Below, one piece after another: positions 6,910 through 12,381 of a stretch of DNA of 12,381 bases. The notes beneath the pieces are model-generated. The model saw only the letters and a program-made list of their open reading frames with translations. It was not told the DNA's origin and ran no database searches. The DNA lies in NCBI GenBank assembly GCA_018830845.1, contig JAHJRS010000052.1, forward strand, positions 1-12,381, read 5' to 3'. The translations under genes were made by a program, and so were the position numbers. The DNA comes from Nanobdellota archaeon (GTDB taxonomy: Archaea; Nanobdellota; Nanobdellia; Pacearchaeales; GW2011-AR1). Numbering within the stretch: position 1 is the stretch's first letter; each line of letters starts with the position of its first letter.

Positions 6910-6930
6910 ATTTTTTCCAATTCTTTGTTA

Positions 6931-6939
6931 TATTTAAAT
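6931..6939 (-). promoter_or_regulatory. TATA box for the winged-helix membrane protein gene
   Basis: The minus strand reads ATTTAAATA, centred at 6935, 26 bp before the ATG at 6909. The same 9-mer at the same distance precedes the methionine aminopeptidase gene. Confidence 0.6.
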
Positions 6940-6973
6940 TTAGTTGTTTTTTTAATCTGTCCTTTTGATAAAT

Positions 6974-7705
6974 CTACTTAAACCACCCTTTCACTTTTTT
7001 TCCTGCCTTGATTGGGGCGTATGCGGTTTTTGCTCCGTAGTATCCAATGTTTCTACCTGCACGATTCCATCTTTGAAGTTGTTCTTTTTTTCTTTGCCTC
7101 TTCCATTCTTTATACGCCGCTTTTTTTTGTTTGTAGTCCATTTGTTTATCTATACTCAATTTTTTGAAGTCTCTTCTGTTTTTCATACCTCTTTTTAAGA
7201 TTAAAGCAATAATTAGGAATCCTACTCCAATAATTAATCCCGCTCCCTGCTCATGGAGAACCCCAAATATTGAAAGTGCCAGGATTACCGCTCCACCGAG
7301 TCCAAAAGCAATTGCAAAAAAGTTTCTGAATCCAAATTTTGCAATAAGGATTAGCGCAATTATGACCCCTGCCATCCACAGAACCGTTGGGAGAATATCC
7401 CCTGTGACTCCAAATCTAAAAAGGAAGTTTTCAAATGAAAACCCAGTTGAGATTATTCCCCAAATTGAAAAGGAGGCTGCACAAAGCGCGATAATCCACC
7501 TCACTGCGGTGTTATCCCCCAGAGGTGTTTTTCCAATTATAAAGTAAATTACAGCAAATATTGTTGCAAAAAGAAGTGCGGTTAAATACATTGAAACGTT
7601 GAATGAAGAGAAAAGGTTCAAAAAACCGAAGTTTCCAAATCCTTGTGCTGAGACAAACGCAATACTAAAAACAAATGACAGAATGAACCCCGGTCCTTTT
7701 TTCAT
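6974..7705 (-). CDS. Multi-pass membrane protein with signal peptide and basic cytoplasmic-type tail
   Basis: A 243-residue protein of no recognised family. The N-terminus looks like a cleavable signal peptide (KK, hydrophobic 7-18, then VSA-QG near residue 20-21). Membrane segments follow at about 37-57, 69-87, 105-123, 128-149 and 154-170. From 171 to the end there are about 26 lysines or arginines against 5 acidic residues, including YKEWKRQRKKEQLQRWNR (198-215), then a GYYGAKTAYAPIKAGKK stretch. By the positive-inside rule the tail should be cytoplasmic; binding to nucleic acid or the ribosome is possible but unproven. A strong AT-rich TATA element about 25 bp upstream supports the ATG at 7705. 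It diverges from the Trm5-like gene over 77 bp. Confidence 0.78.
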   Translation of the reverse strand: MKKGPGFILSFVFSIAFVSAQGFGNFGFLNLFSSFNVSMYLTALLFATIFAVIYFIIGKTPLGDNTAVRWIIALCAASFSIWGIISTGFSFENFLFRFGVTGDILPTVLWMAGVIIALILIAKFGFRNFFAIAFGLGGAVILALSIFGVLHEQGAGLIIGVGFLIIALILKRGMKNRRDFKKLSIDKQMDYKQKKAAYKEWKRQRKKEQLQRWNRAGRNIGYYGAKTAYAPIKAGKKVKGWFK

Positions 7706-7722
7706 ATGATGATTAAGAAATT

Positions 7723-7736
7723 TATTTATATAAATA
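7723..7736 (-). promoter_or_regulatory. Palindromic TATA element for the membrane protein gene
   Basis: TATTTATATAAATA is a perfect 14-bp palindrome centred about 25 bp before the ATG at 7705 (minus strand). The spacing fits an archaeal TATA box for that gene; the plus-strand gene at 7783 is too far to use it. Confidence 0.6.
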
Positions 7737-7756
7737 TATCTTCTTTAGAAAGATAT
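7736..7756. promoter_or_regulatory. Imperfect 21-bp dyad between divergent promoters
   Basis: ATATCTT (7736-7742) is mirrored by AAGATAT (7750-7756), with 8 of 10 base pairs matching about the centre at 7746. It lies between and partly over the two divergent TATA elements, close to the midpoint of the two start codons, so it could be an operator. The base composition makes chance symmetry likely. Confidence 0.25.
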
Positions 7757-7763
7757 TTTAAAG
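7752..7763 (+). promoter_or_regulatory. TATA box for the Trm5-like gene
   Basis: GATATTTTAAAG is centred about 25 bp before the ATG at 7783; no Shine-Dalgarno sequence precedes that start. Confidence 0.5.
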
Positions 7764-7782
7764 GGATTTAATTAAGACTTTT

Positions 7783-8571
7783 ATGAAACAGCGCTCGTTT
7801 AGCCTCTTTGGAAATCTCGCAGTTGTTAATTTTTCGGATAAAACAACAAAAAAAGACAAATTAAAATTTGCCAATGAAGTTCTGTCAAAAAACAATAATA
7901 TAAAAACAGTTCTTGAAAAATTAGGAAAATTCAGCGGCCGGCTAAGAAAGCAAAAGACAAAATTTCTTGCAGGTGAAAATACTAAGGAAGTTTTGTACAA
8001 AGAAAATGGATGCATTTTTAGGTTTAATATTGATGAAACTTATTTCTCCCCCCGTTTGTCAAACGAAAGGAAGGAAATTGCACAAAAAATAAAAAAAAAT
8101 GAGGAAGTTTTTGTGTCTTTTGCAGGGGTTGGGCCTTTTCCAATAGTGATTGCTAAAAACTCCGGGGCCAAAAAAATTTATTCAAATGAGTTAAACAGAA
8201 CGGCAAATAAGTATGCCAAAGAAAATGTTTTAAGAAATAAGGTTCAGGACAAGGTAGATATTTTGCCCGGAGATTTTAAAAAAGTTGCCAAAAATTTGAA
8301 AGAAAAAAAGAAAAAGTTTGATGTGATTGTTATGCCCCGGCCACAATTGAAAGATACTTTTTTGCCTGAAGCATTTAGCATCTCAAAAAAAGGAGCGAGA
8401 ATTTATTATTATGACTTTTGCAGGGTTGAAGAAGCAAAAGACAAGGTTAAAATGGTTGAAGAGACGGCTCGGCGTTTGAAAAGGAAAATAAAAATTATAA
8501 AAATAAAAAATGCCGGGGAAATCGCCCCCTATAAAATAAGAGTTAGAATTGACTTTGAGGTTAAGAGTTAA
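7783..8571 (+). CDS. Trm5/Met-10-like tRNA (guanine-N1) methyltransferase family protein, divergent
   Basis: A 262-residue class I SAM-dependent methyltransferase. The domain order follows Trm5 without the extra N-terminal D1 domain: a D2-like region with FGNLAVVNF (9-17) and SGRLR (51-55), LAGENTKEVLYKENGCIF (62-79), the family motif YFSPRLSNER (87-96), the SAM loop FAGVGPFP (113-120) and NELNRTANKYAKENV (135-149). Trm5 makes m1G37 next to the tRNA anticodon, which prevents frameshifting. R91 and E136 line up with Trm5 residues implicated in catalysis. However, the usual M-N-L-P motif reads MPRP (184-187), and the acidic residue normally just before FAGVGPF is replaced (FVSFAG, 110-115). It may be a lineage-specific Trm5, or a related wyosine-pathway or other methyltransferase. 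It converges on the DUF357 gene with a 5-bp gap. Confidence 0.8.
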   Translation: MKQRSFSLFGNLAVVNFSDKTTKKDKLKFANEVLSKNNNIKTVLEKLGKFSGRLRKQKTKFLAGENTKEVLYKENGCIFRFNIDETYFSPRLSNERKEIAQKIKKNEEVFVSFAGVGPFPIVIAKNSGAKKIYSNELNRTANKYAKENVLRNKVQDKVDILPGDFKKVAKNLKEKKKKFDVIVMPRPQLKDTFLPEAFSISKKGARIYYYDFCRVEEAKDKVKMVEETARRLKRKIKIIKIKNAGEIAPYKIRVRIDFEVKS

Positions 8572-8576
8572 CAAAA

Positions 8577-8858
8577 TTATTTTACTGTAAAAAGTTTGCC
8601 GTCATGGACGTCAAAAATTCCGAGTCTTGCTCCCGAATCAATCCATCCGTGTGCATAATTTAGGGCGGCAAAAGCATTGACAAAGTTTCCTTCTTTTTTG
8701 AAATGGTGGGCGTCAGAAATATAATTTGCAGCCATTTCAATTATTTCTTTTGCCTCCTTGTTCCTGCCTTTTGCAATTTTTTTCTTTATTATTTCAAAAG
8801 CAGTTTCACTAATCTTAAAATACCCATCTAATTTTTGCTCTGTTATCTCTTTTTCCAT
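8577..8858 (-). CDS. DUF357 family protein
   Basis: A 93-residue helical protein matching the small archaeal DUF357 family. The diagnostic stretch is EMAANYISDAHHFKKEGNF (41-59), then AALNYAHGWIDSGARLGIF (64-82). The family is widespread in archaea and has no established function that I can state. It follows the HerA-like ATPase by 3 bp, and a Shine-Dalgarno-like AAGGAA (8873 down to 8868) lies 9 nt before its ATG, so the two are surely one transcript and possibly translationally coupled. No catalytic motif is visible. Its gene ends 5 bp from the convergent Trm5-like gene. Confidence 0.88.
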   Translation of the reverse strand: MEKEITEQKLDGYFKISETAFEIIKKKIAKGRNKEAKEIIEMAANYISDAHHFKKEGNFVNAFAALNYAHGWIDSGARLGIFDVHDGKLFTVK

Positions 8859-8861
8859 TTT

Positions 8862-10175
8862 TTATAATTCCTTTTTTTCAGGGACGACTGAAGGGGCTTC
8901 TCCCCCGTGCCATGTAAATCTTGGTCGCATTCTCATTGGATAAATTCTTTCAGAGTTGTCGTCCAGAATTATTGCAGAACCTTTTAAGGAAGGAAGGTCA
9001 TTCATGTATCCCTGTATTGTGTCGGTCAAATAACTTTGCATCATGCTGTTAAGTGCTTTAATGTCGGTCTCTGAAGTCACCCGATGAGAAATTACAATAT
9101 CTGCTTGAGTCATAACATCAGTGTGGATTTTTCCGGGCTGCTGGGTTGCAAGAACAATTGAAATTCCGGGCTGCCGCCCTTCCCTCAAAATCTGAATCAG
9201 TGCATCCGTTGAAATAATTTTTTCATTCATTGGCAAAAATTCGTGGGCTTCATCAATAAACATCCAAACTAAAGGGGATTCTTTTTTTTCATATGTTCCG
9301 GAGTAGTCAATTCCCTTGGAAATTGATTTAACTTCCTCGAGTTTTCTTTTTTTCATTCTCTCTTCGAAAAGTTTTCTTGAAATTAGGCTGATTACCAGTG
9401 CACGAACATTAAATGCTCCTATTGAATTGTATGAACTCAAATCCAAAACTGAAGTTGTTCCTCCTTTGATTAAATCTTTTGTTTTTGTCGGGTTCATTTT
9501 TTCCCTTGCAAAAATCCCCCATGAATCGGCTGCTTCAAAAAGACCCATGGCCGCATTAATTGTTTCTTTTTCTGATTTTTTATCTTTTCCGAGTTCTTCA
9601 AGAACTTTTTTTATTGTAAATTTTTTTCTTTGCTCTTTTAATCCCGTAATGGCCCTTCCTATTAAGACTGAAACCGGATCAATCAAACTTAATCCAAAGG
9701 TGGTTGTCCAGTCTTCAGGTCCAAGTTCAACAGGATCAAGCGCAAAAGCCTCATCAATAGGAACTCCTTTATCTCTTAATTCTTCATAATAACCAAACGG
9801 AGCGAAAATTTTTACCGGAAGATTTTTTGGTTTTAGGTCCCACTCCTGAAGAAGATTTTTGTCTTTTTGATTTTCATATTTCATGGTCCAGTAAATACCC
9901 ATAGTGTCGAAAATGAGTGAGGCAATATTTTGGGAAACTTCTTTTGGGAGGCTTGAAATTTCTTCAGTCAAGACACCCAGAGTGTATGACTTTCCCGAAC
10001 CTCTTTTTCCGGCAACCAGAACAACATGGCTTCTTGCAACATCAAGATAAATTTTGTTTGAGAGCGAGGTATACTGCCCCATTTTTACATATCCTTTTCC
10101 AATGTAAATTAGTCCGTCTTTCCCAAGGAGCTTTTTGTCAGTTTCATTCCTACCTAATACAATGTCATATGGCAT
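8862..10175 (-). CDS. HerA/DUF87 family hexameric ATPase
   Basis: A 437-residue P-loop ATPase of the HerA/FtsK clade, somewhat shorter than canonical HerA (about 500). The N-terminal strands (3-45) fit a small HAS-barrel. Walker A is AGKRGSGKS (55-63), with VVLV before it; Walker B is VWMFIDEAHEFLP (303-315, D308 and E309); then REGRQPG (331-337), with an arginine that could act in trans, and the sensor-like VLATQQPGKIHTDVMTQAD (341-359). HerA works with the nuclease NurA, beside Mre11-Rad50, in DNA end resection, but nurA, mre11 and rad50 are not visible here; DUF357 is the partner gene instead. It may be a HerA paralogue pumping DNA or remodelling another substrate. A TATA element about 24 bp upstream supports the ATG at 10175. 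Confidence 0.88.
   Translation of the reverse strand: MPYDIVLGRNETDKKLLGKDGLIYIGKGYVKMGQYTSLSNKIYLDVARSHVVLVAGKRGSGKSYTLGVLTEEISSLPKEVSQNIASLIFDTMGIYWTMKYENQKDKNLLQEWDLKPKNLPVKIFAPFGYYEELRDKGVPIDEAFALDPVELGPEDWTTTFGLSLIDPVSVLIGRAITGLKEQRKKFTIKKVLEELGKDKKSEKETINAAMGLFEAADSWGIFAREKMNPTKTKDLIKGGTTSVLDLSSYNSIGAFNVRALVISLISRKLFEERMKKRKLEEVKSISKGIDYSGTYEKKESPLVWMFIDEAHEFLPMNEKIISTDALIQILREGRQPGISIVLATQQPGKIHTDVMTQADIVISHRVTSETDIKALNSMMQSYLTDTIQGYMNDLPSLKGSAIILDDNSERIYPMRMRPRFTWHGGEAPSVVPEKKEL
8868..8873 (-). promoter_or_regulatory. Shine-Dalgarno sequence for the DUF357 gene
   Basis: The minus strand reads AAGGAA inside the last codons of the HerA-like gene, 9 nt before the ATG at 8858. It supports that start and contrasts with the promoter-proximal genes, which lack such sites. 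Confidence 0.5.
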
Positions 10176-10195
10176 AAATAAGAAAAGTCAGGGTT

Positions 10196-10203
10196 ATTTT
10201 TAA
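10196..10203 (-). promoter_or_regulatory. TATA box for the HerA-like/DUF357 operon
   Basis: The minus strand reads TTAAAAAT, centred about 24 bp before the ATG at 10175. It overlaps the left arm of the inverted repeat at 10200-10241. Confidence 0.5.
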
Positions 10204-10241
10204 TGGTTTTGTATGAAATATTATCTTTTAATAACCATTAA
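10200..10241. repeat. Inverted repeat TTAATGGTT / AACCATTAA in a divergent promoter region
   Basis: A perfect 9-bp inverted repeat (10200-10208 and 10233-10241) with a 24-bp spacer. The left arm overlaps the minus-strand TATA element and the right arm directly abuts the plus-strand TATA element at 10242. It could be a shared operator, or simply a matching element next to each TATA box on opposite strands. The repeat itself is certain; the function is inference. Confidence 0.4.
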
Positions 10242-10251
10242 CTTTTAAAAG
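10242..10251 (+). promoter_or_regulatory. TATA box for the EEP-family gene
   Basis: CTTTTAAAAG, a palindrome, is centred about 25 bp upstream of the ATG at 10272. The repeat arm AACCATTAA lies directly before it, in the position of a BRE. Confidence 0.55.
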
Positions 10252-10271
10252 TGATTTTTTAATCTATAGTT

Positions 10272-10988
10272 ATGAAATTAAATATTTTTAACCTGAATTG
10301 CTGGCTTTTGCCCGTTCCTTTTTCTTCAGAGAATAGGAGAAGATTGAAGGGGATAATTGGACTTATAAAAAAACAAAATCCGGATATCCTGACTCTTCAG
10401 GAAGTTTGGTTGAAAAAAGATATCCGAAAGTTGAAAAAATGCCTTCCAAATTACAGATTTTTTCATTCAGAATCAAAACTTTTTAACAAAAGCGGGCTTC
10501 TTTTTGGAATAAAATGGACCCCAAAATCATTCTCTCAAAGTTATTTTAAAATTACCAGCACGCATTCGAAAAGGGAGCGAATTGGTTTGAAAGGATATCA
10601 GGTTGTTGAAATCTCCCCCGGAGTTTTTGTTATAAATACCCAACTTTATGCACCTGAAGCCCCAAATGAAATGAAAATAACCCTTTTACAATTTGAAGAA
10701 ATACAGCGAATTACTCTGGGAAGAAAGGCAATTTTGTCTGGAGACCTTAATCTCGAGGAGGACGAATTTTTAAATTCAAATAGGGTTTTTTATTACAAGT
10801 CCCCGCTCGGATTCACAGTTGCAATAAAGAACAAATACTGCCATGCTGTGTTTAATAAATTTTCACATGCAGACAAAACCATCGATTACATTGTTTCAAA
10901 TGACAAATCACTTGTTGTGAATCCTAAAATATTCAACCCGGTAACAGTTTCAGACCATTACCCTTTGTCTGGTACTTTTGAATTTTAA
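10272..10988 (+). CDS. Endonuclease/exonuclease/phosphatase (EEP) superfamily protein
   Basis: A 238-residue metal-dependent phosphodiesterase or phosphatase fold, as in DNase I, ExoIII and neutral sphingomyelinase. Landmarks in order: NLNCW (8-12, N9), LQEVW with the metal-binding glutamate E44, the central strand VINTQLYAP (120-128), SGDLNLE (156-162, D158 and N160), DYIV (205-208, D205) and the terminal SDHYPL (227-232, D228 and H229). The first and last catalytic motifs are complete. The central motif, commonly N-T-H-L in sphingomyelinase-like members, has glutamine (Q124) instead of histidine. There is no signal peptide or membrane segment, so it is probably cytoplasmic. The substrate cannot be deduced: DNA, RNA, a phospholipid or an inositol phosphate are all possible. 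It diverges from the HerA-like operon and ends 4 bp from the GtrA-like gene. Confidence 0.85.
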   Translation: MKLNIFNLNCWLLPVPFSSENRRRLKGIIGLIKKQNPDILTLQEVWLKKDIRKLKKCLPNYRFFHSESKLFNKSGLLFGIKWTPKSFSQSYFKITSTHSKRERIGLKGYQVVEISPGVFVINTQLYAPEAPNEMKITLLQFEEIQRITLGRKAILSGDLNLEEDEFLNSNRVFYYKSPLGFTVAIKNKYCHAVFNKFSHADKTIDYIVSNDKSLVVNPKIFNPVTVSDHYPLSGTFEF

Positions 10989-10992
10989 ATTC

Positions 10993-11427
10993 TCAGTTTT
11001 TATTAAAGTTAAAAAATTTGTTCAGAACAAAATTCGTTAATCCTCCGATAAAAATTGCCAAAAAGTATGACAAGTAAAGGCTGCCGAAGACAAAATTTAC
11101 AAATATAAAAAAGAGAATCAGATAAACCCCCCCTGAAAAAATTCTTATGAATCCAAATTTAAAATAAGTTCTCTCGAAGTGTTTTTTTATTTTTTTGTTA
11201 AATGTTATTTTTTTATTTAGAAAATAGCTGGTTTGAAAATTTATTATTCCAACCATTATTGCCGAGATAATATAATTAATTTTTAAGTTGTTTGTTAACA
11301 GGTAAAAAATAGAGAATCCAATCAAAAAAGTAAAAATTTCAATAAGGACAAACTTTGCATATTGTTTTTCTGCCTTTATTAAAAAAAAACTTTTCACCCT
11401 GGGAATTCTCCTTGAACTCATTAGCAA
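10993..11427 (-). CDS. GtrA-like four-pass membrane protein
   Basis: A 144-residue protein with a basic N-terminus (1-23) and four membrane segments at about 24-44, 48-70, 90-113 and 116-138. Segment 2 ends in NFQTSYFLNKKITF (63-76) and segment 4 in TNFVLNKFFNF (131-141); this duplicated N-F-x5-N-K-x2-F ending is the GtrA family signature. GtrA-like proteins are linked to transfer of polyprenyl-linked sugars across the membrane in cell-surface glycan synthesis. The frame opens with TTG at 11427, 5 nt after a strong AAGGAGG; an in-frame ATG lies at 11421, 11 nt after it. The TTG fits the spacing better, but only two residues differ. It follows rfcL by 24 bp with no promoter between, an unexpected operon partner for a clamp loader. 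Confidence 0.82.
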   Translation of the reverse strand: MLMSSRRIPRVKSFFLIKAEKQYAKFVLIEIFTFLIGFSIFYLLTNNLKINYIISAIMVGIINFQTSYFLNKKITFNKKIKKHFERTYFKFGFIRIFSGGVYLILFFIFVNFVFGSLYLSYFLAIFIGGLTNFVLNKFFNFNKN

Positions 11428-11432
11428 AGGAG

Positions 11433-11439
11433 CCTCCTT
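11433..11439 (-). promoter_or_regulatory. Strong Shine-Dalgarno sequence for the GtrA-like gene
   Basis: The minus strand reads AAGGAGG, 5 nt before TTG (11427) and 11 nt before ATG (11421). It is the only full-length Shine-Dalgarno site noticed in the window and lies directly upstream of the operon-internal gene after rfcL. Confidence 0.7.
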
Positions 11440-11451
11440 GATTATTTAAAC

Positions 11452-12381
11452 TTAATATTTTAGGATATAATTTCTCTCATCTTCATCAAGTTTGAGCTGT
11501 TTTTGAACAAAGGGGTTTTTCAGAATTTTTATTACTTCTTTCCATTCCCTCAAAACTCTTTTGTGACCGATGTGCGTTGCTTTTGAAAGTTTCATTGCAA
11601 TTGTCTTTCTTTTTGCATGTTTTTGATTATTAATCCAGATTTTTAGAATCCTGCCTGGTTTTGAATATTTATAAAATCCTTTTTTTTCTCTTTCTCCTTT
11701 TGCTTCAGAAACTCCATAACTCAAAAGGGCATTCTCATAGACTAAGAATCTCCAGTATTGCTGGCGGTAAATTCTTCCCTTGAATATGTCCGCGTTTCCA
11801 AGCCTTTGATAAGCCTTTACAAGTTCCACTCCCGAATAAACTCGTGGTATGTTTTCCTCAATCCATAATATTATCTCATCAAGAGGCATGTTGACTTTGT
11901 CGAATGCCCCGAGCATCTCAACTGAAACTTTATCCTGAAAAATGTGCCTTATGACTTTGAATATGTCTGTTTTTTTGTTTCTGGAGTCAATTTCCATTGA
12001 TTCTTCCTTCCCCAATTTTGAAAATGTTTCAAGGTCATTTATTGCACTTCTTAAGTCTCCGTTTGAATTTATTGAAATTTTGTTAATTACCCCCGGGTTC
12101 ACGGTTGTTTTTTCTTTTTTTAAAATTTCATTCAAAATACTCTTTACTCCGGCAGGAGAAATTTCTTTTAATTCTATTACTTCGCACTTTTTTCTTAAGG
12201 GGGAAAGTTTTTGATTCCATGCATCATTTGCCGTGCAGATTATGGGGTACTTTGAATCTTCTATAAGCTTTATTAATTCGCTTATTCCTCCTCTGTCCGT
12301 TGCTGAAATTCCGTCAACTTCATCCACCAGGATTATTTTGTCTTTTTGAAAAAGTGGTTTTTGTTCAATGACTGGTTTTAG
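11452..12381 (-). CDS. rfcL: Replication factor C large subunit, C-terminal part (cut by right window edge)
   Basis: The frame is open to the window edge and shows 309 residues, with no in-frame ATG start near the edge: a GTG at 12327 is the valine of the Walker B motif, not a start. Visible motifs are Walker B ILVDEVDG (17-24), sensor 1 PIICTAND (about 46-53), LSPLRKKC (60-67) and sensor 2 GDLRSAIND (about 108-116), then the helical collar domain. This is the large subunit of the pentameric ATPase that loads PCNA onto primed DNA. The Walker A region lies outside. The C-terminus ends DERNYILKY and has no Q-x-x-L/I-x-x-F/W-F peptide, although many archaeal RFC large subunits end in such a PCNA-interacting motif. 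The downstream GtrA-like gene starts 24 bp after the stop. Confidence 0.93.
   Translation of the reverse strand, partial: LKPVIEQKPLFQKDKIILVDEVDGISATDRGGISELIKLIEDSKYPIICTANDAWNQKLSPLRKKCEVIELKEISPAGVKSILNEILKKEKTTVNPGVINKISINSNGDLRSAINDLETFSKLGKEESMEIDSRNKKTDIFKVIRHIFQDKVSVEMLGAFDKVNMPLDEIILWIEENIPRVYSGVELVKAYQRLGNADIFKGRIYRQQYWRFLVYENALLSYGVSEAKGEREKKGFYKYSKPGRILKIWINNQKHAKRKTIAMKLSKATHIGHKRVLREWKEVIKILKNPFVQKQLKLDEDERNYILKY

Noticed and set aside
7164..7547. Open plus-strand frame of 127 codons inside the membrane protein gene
   Set aside because: It lies wholly opposite the 243-residue membrane protein, has low-complexity proline/isoleucine-rich composition typical of the reverse of such genes, and has no promoter.
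9316..9789. Open plus-strand frame of 157 codons opposite the HerA-like gene
   Set aside because: It is antisense to a gene with clear Walker motifs and shows only serine- and leucine-rich shadow composition.
12325..12327. GTG as a start codon for the RFC large subunit
   Set aside because: It encodes the valine of the Walker B motif V-D-E-V-D, and the frame continues upstream to the window edge with family-like sequence, so the gene is simply truncated by the window.
1..12381. CRISPR array, insertion sequence, toxin-antitoxin pair, defence island or tRNA gene
   Set aside because: No regularly spaced direct repeats, transposase motifs, paired small genes, known defence domains or cloverleaf-like sequence were seen; the window reads as housekeeping chromosome.

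Overview
This window is a compact, A+T-rich stretch of an archaeal chromosome. The gene content is archaeal: type II methionine aminopeptidase, family B DNA polymerase, FEN1, RFC large subunit, a HerA/DUF87 ATPase paired with a DUF357 protein, and a Trm5-like methyltransferase. So are the promoters: TATA boxes sit about 24-28 bp upstream of the start codon with almost no leader. Low G+C, short intergenic spaces and several divergent versions of core enzymes suggest a DPANN lineage of the Pacearchaeota/Woesearchaeota type. That placement is an inference from style, not a demonstrated phylogeny.

Layout. On the left, minus strand: the start of methionine aminopeptidase (cut by the window edge), then an RNA m5C methyltransferase of the NOL1/NOP2/Sun family followed by a small separate PUA-like protein that resembles the C-terminal domain of such enzymes. 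A small unknown plus-strand gene (1914-2324) converges on polB (2329-4794, minus). Divergent from polB lie an unknown helical protein (4881-5339) and fen1 (5378-6415). Next, on the minus strand, are a winged-helix protein with two membrane segments and a five-pass membrane protein with a basic tail. A Trm5-like methyltransferase (plus) converges on a herA-like/DUF357 pair (minus). An endonuclease/exonuclease/phosphatase protein (plus) converges on a GtrA-like membrane protein that follows rfcL (minus, cut by the right edge).

The functional theme is DNA replication and repair (PolB, FEN1, RFC large subunit, HerA-like ATPase) mixed with RNA modification (two methyltransferases and a PUA protein). 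PolB and FEN1 end in almost the same PCNA-interacting peptide, Q-x-S-L-x-K-W-F, so they probably share the sliding clamp that RFC loads.

The genes alternate between divergent and convergent pairs. All four divergent gaps are 77-96 bp and hold back-to-back TATA boxes. All four convergent pairs are separated by 5 bp or less, or overlap. No tRNA, rRNA, CRISPR array, insertion sequence or defence system was seen, and no stretch over 100 bp lacks a gene. The observations most worth a second look are substitutions at normally conserved active-site positions in PolB, the Trm5-like enzyme and the EEP protein, and the unknown gene between polB and fen1.
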